Positions 21,192-32,364 of a stretch of 64,000 nucleotides of DNA are shown one piece after another. Under the pieces are notes generated by a model. That model saw only the letters and a list, made by a program, of their open reading frames with translations. It had not been told where the DNA came from and did not search any database. The position numbers were made by a program, and so were the translations under genes. The stretch's first letter is position 1. Each line of letters starts with the position of its first letter. The stretch is from positions 28,426,583 through 28,490,582 of the forward strand of contig CM025851.1 of assembly GCA_003952965.2 (NCBI GenBank), given 5' to 3'. Source of the stretch: Morella rubra. Taxonomy: Eukaryota; Streptophyta; Magnoliopsida; Fagales; Myricaceae.

Positions 21192-23737
21192 ATGTTTCTA
21201 GGCCAGAACCCTATAATGGTACCTGCATCACCCTTGCCTGACCTCTCCTTACAGATCAGCCCTCCCTCGGTTTCAGAATTTGAAGCCAAGGAAGTGAGCT
21301 ATGATGGATTTACAAGAAAAGCACTCCACAGCGATAGGAGCTCAACCGCCGACTCCGGAAGCAGCGGAAGCGATTTAAGCCATGAAAACAGCTTCTTTCA
21401 TCCAGAGAGGACTTATAATCTTGGTCTTGGTGAGCCCACTTTGAGCTTAGGATTTGACATGGCAAATTTGAGTCATCCACCAGTACAACTACCAAGAAGC
21501 CTCCATCATCATCAACACAATCATCAGCCTCAAATCTACGGCCGTGAGTTCAAGAGAAATGCAAGATTGATTAGTGGGGTGAAAAGAAGCGTCAGAGCTC
21601 CCCGAATGAGATGGACTACGACCCTCCACGCCCATTTTGTTCACGCAGTGGAACTTCTTGGCGGTCATGAAAGTAATAAACGACAACCGCCGGACCTATT
21701 TACTCTTCATCTCGTGTTCACTTTGACCATTTTACTTATTCAGCATAAAAGTGATTATTTTTTGTTTTACACTCGACTTGACAAGGATACTTTTTTGCCT
21801 TCTTACCAGGAGCAACACCAAAGTCTGTCTTAGAGTTGATGAATGTTAAGGATCTAACCCTAGCTCACGTGAAGAGTCACTTGCAGGTGGGTTACTATGC
21901 TAAATCTCTGTTTCTGTGAACTTAAGTTGTGTTTGTGCTCCTCCGTTCGTCATATTCTATATCATTTCGATAAGATCCATCTGTAGTGAGGGATGTAGAA
22001 CAAGGGGTAAGGACAAAAAGGAATCTACAGGTTAATCTTAGCAATGTGGACCATTTTCTCATATTTTCTCCATGGTGTTCATGCAGATGTATAGAACAGT
22101 GAAGAGCACTGACAAAGGATCAGGTAATTGGATCCCAGCCTTCGAGGTCCCCTCAGTTTCATTTCTCCTTCTATTATATTCTCTTTGCTGGAAACCTTGA
22201 TTATCCAAGTGCGACCGAAACTCCATCATTTCGGATTCACTGCTTCCTATCGAACAAAAATAGTTGGGTTAGGACTGATCTTAGTCCATGTGAATTATTG
22301 GGTTGTTTTCTGATAAAGCTAGCGCAATGGCTCTATCGATGATTGCTATTGCAGGTCCGGGGCAGACCGATATTGTCTTGAACGGGAGGCCAGGGTTGGT
22401 TGATGTGGAAGCAGTATTACCTTGTGAGAAAGCTAACCCACTGACAGCAATACAGAAATCACAAAGGTGAGTGGATTTGCAGCCTCCCTACTTTATTTTC
22501 TCGCTTCTTCTTTTTTGCACAAGGTGCATGAGACTCTTTGCGAAGTTTAATTATAATACGTACTGAAGCTAGGGGAGCATTAATTTTACGCAAATAGGTT
22601 CTCGGCATTTAATTCTTCACATGCATGAATCTTAGCAGATGCATTTTCTAGGTCCAACACAAGGTCTGTGTACGTCCGTGTTGACGGTGTAGGCAGCGGG
22701 GATTTACAGTTTACTGCCGAGAGTTCCTACTTCCTAGTTATAGATTTTGGTGAATGTGGTTTAGGCGAAGGATCTACAGGAACAGTGGGGGTCAGTCTTA
22801 GCTTAGCGTCAGGCCTTCTCAACTAGATCGGCATGCCCATATCCGTTAGATCTTCCCAATAATTAAAGTCCTCACAGTCTAGAGTTTGGTACTTTGGTTC
22901 AAACATCAACGCTGTTGTAATCTAATCGGTATTAGGACCGCCACAGTTCATGCCCCACTAGGGGCACGACTGTAATAGCCGAATAGCTAGGTCTACTTTT
23001 ATCTGATAGAAGTAACGAAGTATTAAAGTCCCGTCCTTGGTCGGCACTTTCTGGGCTTCATTATGCCTGTGAGACAATCTGACAACAACGTAGACCCGGA
23101 AGAGTGAAACTTTCCTTTGGTACAGGATTAACTTCGGAAAATGAACGAGAACTTTTGAAACTTTATATGCGGCAATGGCCCATGTTACCCATGGTCTAGG
23201 AGTGTTAAATTCTTTAGTTTATATTAAGAAATGCTCTGCGATCCGACGGGAGCAACATTCTCTACTTTGATGTTTTATATATGTCTATATGTCATGCTAG
23301 TATGATACAGAAGTAATTCAAATCTCTGGGTGTTTTTTTCAATCATCTCATGAACAGATCTGAGAGCAGAATGGAGACAAGCAGTAGGAGTACTCGATCG
23401 AATCATGAAAATGGTTTGGCATATTCACATTTCAAGGCAAATGATACCAAGGTATGTATGTTCTGAATCCTCAAATAATAATACAAGATCCAACATGTTG
23501 AGCTTTTCGTGGGTACTCTTGTTGTCCTTGTAGCTAACTTCACAATTTAATTAATAGGTACTGGACGGACGCAATGCAGCACCCCACATGTCTGATCATA
23601 GCGTGAAGGGAGGGTTGGATTCAAGCTCCATGTCCCAATCGAAGACTTTGGTTAATCTGGAGTTCACACTTGGAAGGCCAAATTGGCAAATGGATTATGT
23701 GGAATCTTCAAATGACTTAACCCTCCTCAAATGCTAA
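21192..23737 (+). CDS. KAN4: KANADI4/ATS-like GARP transcription factor, six exons
   Basis: Exons are 21192-21672, 21810-21886, 22087-22123, 22355-22466, 23358-23451 and 23558-23737, all with GT/AG borders and compatible phases. They total 981 nt (326 aa). KANADI proteins are nuclear regulators of abaxial identity, and KAN4/ATS patterns ovule integuments. The protein has a PDLSLQISPP motif near residue 17 and a Ser-rich SDLSHENSFF stretch. The GARP/Myb-like DNA-binding domain spans about 147-202: VKRSVRAPRMRWTTTLHAHF, then ELLGGHE, ATPKSVLELMNVKDLTLAHV and KSHLQMYRTVKSTDKGS. The C terminus reads LEFTLGRPNWQM then SSNDLTLLKC, very like Arabidopsis KAN4. Start choice: an upstream in-frame stretch has no ATG, so 21192 (MFLGQNPIM) is the first Met. 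21216 (MVPASP) is possible too. The gene looks intact. Confidence 0.93.
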
Positions 23738-26560
23738 AACACTACGAGCACCCCTGATATAATGTTCTTTGATCGTGAATATGGAGAAAAATATCTCATC
23801 TGCCTGAGTTTTTGTTCCATGTTGGTACTTTATTTTATTAGTTTCGTCACCATTGGTTAAAGTAGGAAAAAAAAAAAAACAGAGAGAGAGAGAGAGCGAA
23901 GGGGAATGGTACAACTCTATTATATAAGAAGCATCAGCTGATGTCGGTCAGTCCTAGACTTTTTGTCATCGTTTCGTCAAATGGACCTAAAATTCAACAA
24001 AATTAATGGCAATTTTCAGGCCTGGGACCAAACATGGGTCATACTGTCTGGGCACGTTAGTCCCATTGGAGGGTTCGGATTAGGAACGGGTGGATCATGT
24101 ATCAGGAAAATATCTGGGACAACTATTTCAATCATTCTCTACCCTTTTGAAGCAATTTGTGAAATGTTTCACCCCTTCTACCTGATCATGGATTTGAATA
24201 AGATAGGAGCCAGGGGGAAATGGTAAGGCTTACCAAAATTCTAACCTACAATCTCGAACTTGCAAGGTTATAGATTTTTTCTTTTCTGTTTCCTATAACT
24301 CAAGAGGGGAAATAAGTCAAACGTGCAAAATTATTGGGTTTTAAAATTTTGTGGGTTAGATTGGGAACACAAAAAAATGTCCACTTTTGTGGTACCACAT
24401 TGAAGAGTGTACGAAAGGCGAGATTGGGGTACTCCACGTACGTCTCCACGAGGACCACGACCAAGTTATGGGCCATGGTGGTCATCACACAGCCCATAGA
24501 AAAGCAACCCAACCTCCAACTGAGCGATTCTGAGATTTTGACAAATTGGATTTGGACTAAGTAGTCCCGGTCCGCCACAGAAAAAGAGTTTGGAGGAGAA
24601 AATTAAAGCAAAGCAGAGCCTTGGTCTGAGTGATCATCATTGCCGGTTGTCCTTTGCGAAGAACATGGACCGGTGACAGAGTCTCTAGTTGTGGGAGAGC
24701 CAACACAGTGCCTAGATACTTCGGATAATCTGGGACACTTTTTGCTAAATTTCCTAGCGTTCATCATTACGCACGCACGCACGCATCTCTGTGTCCATGT
24801 TTTGGTGATAGAAAGATTCTGGCACAAAAGTTTGTCCATCTGACTATCCGATTTGTCCCAGATCTTCCACTACATGTGCTTGTTCCCTTTTTCTCACCTT
24901 TTTTTTTTTTCCATTTAATATCATTGGGGGGGATATAAAAGGTTGTTTTTTTTTTTTTTCTGCTTTTCTTTTAGCTTTGATCTTGAGAAATTTTTCATTC
25001 TCTTGCTTGTGCTTTTCTTGGCGTTAGAGAAGCTCTTCTTCTTAGTAGTATTGAGCTTATATTTGGCTTGAGGTCTACAAATCTTACCAACTTACAATCG
25101 GACATATGAAATTTTGGCCTCTCGAAAAGGAAGAAAGAAACATTACTATAAGTCCCTAGGAAGGAGTCCAACATTTTTCTGTCCATCGACCGGGGAACTT
25201 GTGGAATTGGTGGTGCCAAATTCACGCAACAAACCAGATCAATGGGGGATACTGTTTAATGTGTTCTGTAATATCTCTGTCATTATGAGCACCACCCAGA
25301 AAATGGGAAGGTATGCGGCATCCAACCAAAAGACGGAGGCTGGAACAGAGCACATCTCTAAGTGCATGATAAAAGATCTGGATTTTGAATCGGGGCATGT
25401 TCTTTAAGATCATCCTGGCTAAAAGGAAAGGTCCTGCAATTGTCTAAACTTTAATCAAAGAACGTAAGACGAATATATTCTTGAAGGCTAATCTATTAAT
25501 GGTGTAAGCGGATAAGCTTTTGCGTTTATGTAAAACTTGTAGTCACCCCTTGGAGAGGAGTACTAGTAGGCTGCTCTGTTTTCGCAAACACGGAGGCGAA
25601 ATGTGCAGTAGGATTGAGAGTCCTCTAATGCTTTTGTTGAGCTTTAATGTGTATCTTGAAGTTTTATTTTGGTTTAAGAAAAGTTACTTACAGAAACCAT
25701 CCATCTTTAACGGTAAGATCACTTCTCATCGTTTCCCATCATGCGACTTTGATTGCCACTCTGTAGAGCTCTGTGCCACTGTAGCCGGAGTCTACAGAAC
25801 TCCTGGGGAGATACACAAGGTCCAAATATGGACGCCTTTTGATTCACAAAGATTGGGACGCTATCCCCAGCCCAAGAGACGAGGGTAGAGCCCTAGACGT
25901 TTGGAAGACCTGAAAACAAGACTCTTCTGGGCCTAAATTTGGATTGAATATGCAGAGCATTCAGTCGAGTCTAGGTTTTTTTTTTTTTTTTTTGGGTTAA
26001 ATATAATTTTCCGCTCTCGATTATTAAGATCTTGACACTTTACATTCTGTATTATTACATTTAGTCCCTAGATTGTCAACAATTTACACTTTACATCTTC
26101 AACTGTTAATTTAGACTAAAATTATTTTTATTTAATAAAATAATAATTTTACGCTCATAATTTATTATTATTTTATTGTTTCAGAATCATTAGATGAATG
26201 GATTTGATTGGAATATGGTGCTCAATATCATACAATATCATATGTTGCACGATTATAAAAAATGTATACCCGAATTTCAAGTCCTTCAGAAGAAAGACAT
26301 AATTTTGAAGAAGTCCCATTCAAAAGGGGAATAATTTTAATTCTGTGGAAATTACTACGCTAACCAATCTGTGGATACTACTAACTACTCTCACAGATTC
26401 CTTCCAACGCATCAGCACTTCATAATTAAGATCATAGTTGCCCCCAGCTAATCCAAATCAAAGCGCCCACCACTCAGTAGTCAATACTCAATACGTTAAC
26501 AAAGACCCATTTTAGGAGCTTACCATATGATGGCGAAAAAAATACGACAAACATTAATTC
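23738..26560. other. intergenic, no supported gene
   Basis: GA tract near 23879-23896, T-rich runs near 24900-24960 and 25978-25993, and several unrelated short open frames (longest 25520-25888, plus). None shows domain motifs or introns that would extend it. Confidence 0.5.
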
Positions 26561-26850
26561 ACTACAAGAAAATTAGATTTTAGCAACCAAACTTTAATTG
26601 GTCGTTAAAAGTCCATTTATAACAATAAAGCAAAACAAATCGTCCTAATAAGTATAACGAACAAACTCTTTAGCAACGAGTCAAATTTAGTCGCAAATAG
26701 TAGATTTTTAACTACCAAAATAAGAAATGGAAGGAAATATTCGCTTCTTAACCAAATAAGAAATTATGGTTTAAAATATCTTTTTTTTAAAAGATGGACA
26801 AAAATTTCGGTACAAATCAAAATTTCTGATTTCACTTTAGTCATTTTTAG
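26561..26850 (+). mobile_element. orphan CACTA-like terminus
   Basis: CACTACAAGAAAATTAGATT begins here, followed by subterminal words such as TTGGTCGTTAAA and TTTAGTCGCAAATAG. It resembles the left end of the element at 56072. I cannot find a matching right end, so this is probably a truncated copy. Its right limit is approximate. Confidence 0.5.
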
Positions 26851-27540
26851 CGATTTTTAAAACCAGAACAAGAGAAATATTTTCCGATTGCTCTTGCTGG
26901 CAAACGGCACAGTTATCCATTTAAAAGGAAAATGACGCCATTTTGTTTTAAAAAAATAAATTAAAATGACACCGATAAGAGCACCTGTATTTTTCTGGAC
27001 GCCATTTGCTGGAGTAACCGGCCCAGCTAAGAGCACCTTTATTTTTCTAAAGATGGACACCGATAATCGATGGCTTTTAAACCAGCACCACTGGCGAAAA
27101 TGCTGACCCCTAAATCTATTAGAATTTACAATGACAGTAGCTGACTAGGCCGGTATCCAAAGTGTAGTTTGTACTGGTTTATTTATATGCCAGATGAAAA
27201 AATTAATAAGATGATTAGACATTTATTTGTATAATTACTACCATTTAATGACTTCTTACATTCGTTTGCTCTAGAATGTGATCCACTAAAGCTTGAATGT
27301 ATTCTTCGAATCTTTGCTGTACGTTCAACTCTCGTGAAGTTTTTCTTCCAATATTAAATGAGGTGGACATTTGGCAGACATTAGAGTGGCAACAGTTTTT
27401 AGGCCGTCCATTCGCTTCCATCTATTATTACAGTGCAGCAATGGCATGTAAGGGATGAAGCATCCTGAATGCATGCACTCATTTTTGGGTACAGAATTCA
27501 GATTGAAGTTTGACCTTTTTGGTGTTTGTTCCCAGCATTT
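26851..27540. other. intergenic with a small local duplication
   Basis: The phrase AAGAGCACCTGTATTTTTCT (about 26977) recurs as AAGAGCACCTTTATTTTTCT (about 27029). Otherwise I see nothing. Confidence 0.4.
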
Positions 27541-27932
27541 AGGTGACGTTTGTTTCTTTAATATTTCGGGCCATGAAAATTTCCAACAAAATAAACATAC
27601 TCCAAAATTTTTAACTTTTACACATACACACTACCTTTCACAAACCCCAATAAATCTCAATAAAGTAAAGATTTCTAAAATTTTGGGAATATTCTTCGAA
27701 ATTTTAGCAAACAAACATCCCCTTAGATATTAGAAAGAGACTTCGGTGGTGTTTGTTTGCTAAAATTTCGGGGAATATTCCCAAAATTTTGAGAATATTT
27801 TGGAGCTTGAGATTTATTAGAGTTGGTGAAAAGTTGTGTAATGTATTAGTATAGATGTTAAAAATTTTGAAGTGTGTTTGTTTTGCTTAAAATTTTCATA
27901 CCCCAAAATGTTAGGGAAACAAAGGCCACCTT
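27541..27932. mobile_element. two head-to-head copies of one MITE forming a long hairpin
   Basis: 27541-27722 and 27746-27932 align in opposite orientation over about 185 bp with a 23-bp spacer. Shared tips are GGTGACGTTTGTTTC on the left, CAAACAAACATCCCC and GGTGTTTGTTTGCTAAAATT in the middle, and AAACAAAGGCCACC on the right. GGGAATATTC and GAGATTTATT lie at matching places. The RNA of either strand could fold into a long stem. Confidence 0.7.
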
Positions 27933-28071
27933 CATTTCTTAGATTGTTTAGTAATCTGAAGCTTTTTGTCACACTTAATAGGCAAAGGAGATTACTATTA
28001 GAGAAAAACCAACACAAAGAAACAATAAGATTTCTTAGTAGAAACCTCTGGCCATACATGTGCCACAAAAG
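27933..28071. other. short spacer
   Basis: Nothing recognisable. Confidence 0.4.
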
Positions 28072-29125
28072 TAGGGCTATGTATAAGCAGTGGCGGTGGC
28101 GGTTGTTATGTCCTCCACGGCCATCGCCATCGCTATGTGTTGTTGTCCAAAAATGGACATTGCCCCCACCACCGTTAAGGGAGGAAACCGGCCCCTAATG
28201 GTAGCGGTTACCACCACCTACACCGGAGATAAAAAAAAAATGACAAAAAAAAAAAAACACCTAAATTGAAAAATCAAGAGCAAAAAAATTCAAAATCTGA
28301 AATCTCAACCAAATCCTAACCAACTTAACAAAAATTTCTAAAATTGTAACCCCTATAATCAATACCAAATCGAAACCCAAATTCAAAAAATTTTCAAATT
28401 TGAAATCTCAACCAAATAGTAACAGCCTAAAAAAATTTCCAAAATTGCAACCCCTATAATCAATACAAAATTGCTACTAAATCCACACATTGACATTCAC
28501 AAAAAAATGCCACAGATTTGAAAAGCTTTCCAAAATTTTCCAAATATGAAATCTTATAAACAGCAAAAAAAAAAAAATTATAAAATTGCAACCCCTATAA
28601 TCAATACCAAATCGCAACCAAATCGACACATTAGCAAGAAAATCTCCACATTTTGAAAAGTCTTTCCAAATATCAACCAAATAGAAAAAAACCTAAATAA
28701 ATTTTTTTCACAAACCCAGCACATTGCAATCAAATCGCAAATATATATCAAATAATCACAACAAAATTGGGGGGGAGAGAGAGAGCACGATAGAGTTGTT
28801 GGCGCTGCAGAAGGGAAGAGAGAGCGTTGCGTGATTTAGAGGGGGAGCGCGTTGCGGTTGAAGGAGAGAGGCAGAGAGCTGAGTGATCAAGAGAAGGAGA
28901 AAGATTGATCAAAAAAAAAAAAAAAGAGAAGGAGAAAGAGACAAAGAGGTAGGGTTACTTAGGTAATAACATCATTAAAAGAAACGGTACCGTTTTGATA
29001 TATATATATATTTTAAAAAAAAGGTGAAGCGGTGCAACCGCTCAGTGGTGAGTGGTTTCATTGCCACTGGTGCCGCTGAGTGCCGGTTAACGGTGCACAC
29101 CACTGGTACCAGTAATCAGGCCTAC
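28072..29125 (+). mobile_element. hAT-like non-autonomous element, copy A
   Basis: Its ends are TAGGGCTATGTATAAGCAG (28072) and CTGGTACCAGTAATCAGGCC (to about 29125). Inside is an array of about three repeats of some 130 bp around AATTGCAACCCCTATAATCA, then a GA-rich region. 32365-33208 is the same element inverted, sharing for example CTTAACAAAAATTTCTAAAA in complement. Target duplications are unclear. Confidence 0.6.
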
Positions 29126-29193
29126 CTAGAAGGAACATAAAACCATGATTCTTGCATAAAAAGGGAACGACATTATAGAAAATGGATTGCAAT

Positions 29194-30318
29194 CTAAGGA
29201 GAGAAAAAGTTAGACCATGGCTTGGAGATATCATAAGGCAGCCCTGCATCAGTTCCAGCACTGCTCCCTCCAAATAACCCAGGAGGAGGAAGCCCCATGT
29301 CACTTCCAGCGCCGCCGTTGTCAATATTGCCATGAGGCATGCCCATCCCTATAGTAGTTGCACCAACAATACTGCCTCTCATATTCCAATTATAAGGCAA
29401 CCCCATCCCCATATCACCTCCACCACCAGCAATGCCTCTAAAACTTCCTGGAGGCAGCCCTAAGTCGCCTATACCACTGTTGATCCCAAAATTCCAATAG
29501 GGCAGGCCTCCCATCTCATTCCTACCACTGCTGCCTCCGTAATCCCTAAGAGGCATCTCCATCTCAATCACACCTTTGCTTCCTCCAGGGTTCTCACAAG
29601 GTAGCCCCATATCACTAGCACCACTAAGACCACCAAAATATGTATGCGGCTGTAGCCCCATGTTATTTCTGACACTGCTGCTACCAGCAGCAGCATTCTC
29701 ATTTTGGTTTATCATGTCCATGAACCACTGATCCCACGTGCAAGGCTCCGGGGGAATTCTTTCCCCTGCAGCAGTACTACTGTCATCCGTCTCATCCGCA
29801 GGTGCTGCATCCTGTGGGGGAGGAAAAACATTTGGGGTGAGAGGACCCTGCTGAGAGCATTCTTGCCTTTTCTGACAATCTTTCATCTTCTCCTCCAACA
29901 ACCATCCCAAGCCAGCCATTTCACTGGTTTTAAGTTCACCCATTTTCTTCCCCTGTTGGATTTGGTGCATGAGATGGCCCATCTCCATCTCTTTGTTCTT
30001 CGTCTGTTGCTTCCTTAGTTGGTCTTGCACTTTGGTTGCCCTCTCTCGGAGATATGTCTCTTGGTTCATCATTTTCTTGCACCTTTCCATTTCTGGCTTG
30101 CTCTGGAACTCCGCCAATAGTTGTTGCACCACCTTTGGGGACGGCCACACAACTGCCTCGTCACTGTCTGGACCATAGACGATGATAAAAGCTCTCACAT
30201 CGCATAGGATGGTCAGCTCACTCACTTTTTTCAATAATCCTCCCCTCCTTTTTTTGAAACTGGCTTTCCTAGAACTATCATTTACAATCCACGTAAGTTT
30301 GACCTTCTTCCTTGTCAT
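29194..30318 (-). CDS. type I (M-gamma) MADS-box transcription factor, AGL80-like, intronless
   Basis: This is a single 374-codon frame. The SRF-type MADS domain covers residues 1-60 (MTRKKVKLTWIVNDSSRKAS, then FKKRRGGLLKKVSELTILCD). M-gamma hallmarks follow: VWPSP, then a coiled region with MMNQETYLRERATKVQDQLR. Relatives AGL80, PHE1 and AGL36 are nuclear and act in central cell and endosperm, mostly as heterodimers with M-alpha proteins. Intronless structure is normal for the class. The C-terminal third (about 222-368) is nine degenerate units of some 17 residues built on D-M-G-L-P plus Gly/Ser/Asn stretches, such as DMGLPPPGLFGGSSAGT. At 374 aa it is somewhat long for the class, through that tail. 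A TATA-like site lies 66-75 bp upstream of the ATG. Confidence 0.9.
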   Translation of the reverse strand: MTRKKVKLTWIVNDSSRKASFKKRRGGLLKKVSELTILCDVRAFIIVYGPDSDEAVVWPSPKVVQQLLAEFQSKPEMERCKKMMNQETYLRERATKVQDQLRKQQTKNKEMEMGHLMHQIQQGKKMGELKTSEMAGLGWLLEEKMKDCQKRQECSQQGPLTPNVFPPPQDAAPADETDDSSTAAGERIPPEPCTWDQWFMDMINQNENAAAGSSSVRNNMGLQPHTYFGGLSGASDMGLPCENPGGSKGVIEMEMPLRDYGGSSGRNEMGGLPYWNFGINSGIGDLGLPPGSFRGIAGGGGDMGMGLPYNWNMRGSIVGATTIGMGMPHGNIDNGGAGSDMGLPPPGLFGGSSAGTDAGLPYDISKPWSNFFSP

Positions 30319-30383
30319 GGTTAGTGCTTTGATGCCTCTAACGTTTTCCTTTTCCTCTATGACTCAACTCTACAAACAAAGTA

Positions 30384-30393
30384 CTATATATAG
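30384..30393 (-). promoter_or_regulatory. candidate TATA box of the MADS gene
   Basis: CTATATATAG (palindromic) lies 66-75 bp upstream of the ATG at 30318. The spacing implies a short leader. Confidence 0.45.
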
Positions 30394-31648
30394 GGAGCAG
30401 GGATAAGACTGGAACCTTGATATCTGTGGGCAGAATTGGCAACCTAAGAAAAAGGGAGGGTTCAAGACTATTTTGAACTTTCAAAATTTTATGCGCATAG
30501 GTAAGAAAATATATGGCTGAATATTATGAGATTGTGGTCTATTACTAAGAAATTTAATTGCATTGCTGGCTGAGAAGGGGGGAGTTATTTTTATTTAATG
30601 CTAGGTTCTAAAGTATATCTGGACAACTATGAGGCCTTTGGTTCTTTTTAATGGTTTGAATTACAGTGAAGTCCCATACCCTTAATTGATACAGATAAGA
30701 TATTATCAGGTTGGTGGGATAGAAAACAAATCCAATGCAATCATCAACATTGCTAGTAAAGGAAGTAGCATCTGACGGACTGAAGTGATTCAGGACCAAG
30801 TTAGAAAACTAATCTTAACTGTCCATCTCCAACAAGGGTCATGATTGAAAAGTATATCGATCGATCGATTTCATGAAGGCTGGAGCCTAGATTCCACGGT
30901 GCGTTGCAGCCACGTGCTTTGTTTTCTTGAGAGATAAGACCATATTTATAAGCTAAATCCATAGAATTATACATGCTCAACTGAATTTATTTTCTTCTTG
31001 AAGGTTAATCAATGCATTCGGATTTTTGTTAATTATAAGAGCTTTGACTGTTTTTCAATAGGCAATATCTTAGATACTCTTGTGACTTGCCATTGTAATG
31101 CACATCAACTAGTTTCAATGAGTATATGTAGACATTTGTGTCTCTAAAGCTTGCTTGCATTAATGGTGCATACTTTTTTGAGGGCATAGGGATGAAGAGT
31201 TCAATAGCAATTTGTCTAAGGTTTGATGTAGTTGGTGTGACACAAATTACATTTTTGGCATGTACTGTTCATTAATGTGAACCACCTTAATTAATTGATT
31301 TGCTATTATCTGCAGATTTTCCTTACCAATGACGAATTCTCCATAAAGTTCTCCTTTCCCATTCTCATTTATTTTGTTTGGTCTCCTTCTTCTTCATCAC
31401 CTTCCTACTCTATATGCATACGCATATTTTGCCTTTTCTATGAGGCAACCAAGTTGAAGCAGGAAATTAATGGGGTCAAACCGAGTGTATAGGTGCTTTA
31501 CTTGTCCTAAAGAGTAGTCCCCCAATGGCACTATGAAGTATGAAATGATCCCTCTCTCTCTCTCTCTCTCTTTCCCTCTTTGGCCGCGAAAAAAAACTCT
31601 CTCTTCTTCTTCGTCCAAAAGGAAGAAAGTATCAGAAACACCTACTCA
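30394..31648. other. intergenic between the MADS gene and the RNase H-like pseudogene
   Basis: A CT microsatellite lies at about 31549-31571. Short open frames here are featureless. The sequence close to 30394 probably belongs to the MADS promoter. Confidence 0.5.
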
Positions 31649-32060
31649 ATGGCGGCTGTCATTTGCAGAGACCATTATGGTCACTTTCTCTTTGCTTGTA
31701 CAAAAAGCTTTCTTCCTGGTACTCCCCCTGTGGGAGAGGCCAGAGCAGCCTTGTTGGCTGTGCAGGAAGCTTCCTTTCTTAACCGACCGTGCTTGATTTT
31801 CGAAGGGGGACAACTCGGCGGTCGTAAGTCTCTACAGGATCGAAGTGTCGTGGTCGAATGGGAGATCGAATGCTTCATCTCTCGCATCCGTGCTTCTCTG
31901 GATGAGCACCCTCTTCGGCTCTTCTCCCATGTGAAAAGGGATTTTAAATTTTGCTTCCCATTATTTAGCTAAATGGGCGTTTGCAGAAGACGTTGTGGGA
32001 AAATTCCCATTCACTGTATCCCGAGTTTCATTTGTTTGTGATAACCCTCCCCAACCCCCC
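31649..32060 (+). pseudogene. RNase H-like (RVT_3 type) domain fragment with frameshifts
   Basis: From ATG 31649 the frame reads MAAVICRDHYGHFLFACTK and GEARAALLAVQEA, the pattern of the plant RNase H-like domain common in LINE-derived proteins. The run LIFEG continues as DNSAVVSLY only after a one-base shift near 31808. WEIECFISRIRASL returns to the first frame, and HYLAKWAFAEDVVGKF needs a further shift near 31940. At least two frameshifts make it a pseudogene. The N-terminal reverse transcriptase part is absent. Confidence 0.65.
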
Positions 32061-32279
32061 TAAACTTTGTTATTTTTGGCCCTGGGGGTCCTTTGTTATT
32101 TGCTTAGAAAAAAAAAAAACTGTCTCCATCGAATATGCAACATTGAAGCTTAAGCTTCTTCTGTTATTTTGGTGCTTCACTTCGACAGAAAAAGGCCGAT
32201 GGCTGAGGCAGAGTTTCACAGTTAACAATCTCCTCAAGAAGAAGAGTCTTTTTCCTAGTGCTGGCTGATTCCCTGAAAT

Positions 32280-32362
32280 TACGAACTTACCAATAAAAGA
32301 ACAATGAAGTCCTTACCAAAAGTACGAACTTACCAATAAAGAACAATGAAGTCCTTATCAAT
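32280..32362. repeat. 43-bp tandem duplication
   Basis: TACGAACTTACCAATAAA, AGAACAATGAAGTCCTTA occurs twice in direct order with one A of length difference. Confidence 0.8.
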
Positions 32363-32364
32363 TA

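Noticed and set aside
25520..25888. 122-codon plus-strand frame
   Set aside because: No recognisable domain, mixed low-quality composition and no supporting splice or promoter signals.
29058..29333. Minus-strand frame overlapping the MADS C terminus
   Set aside because: It is a shadow of the repetitive MADS coding region in another frame.
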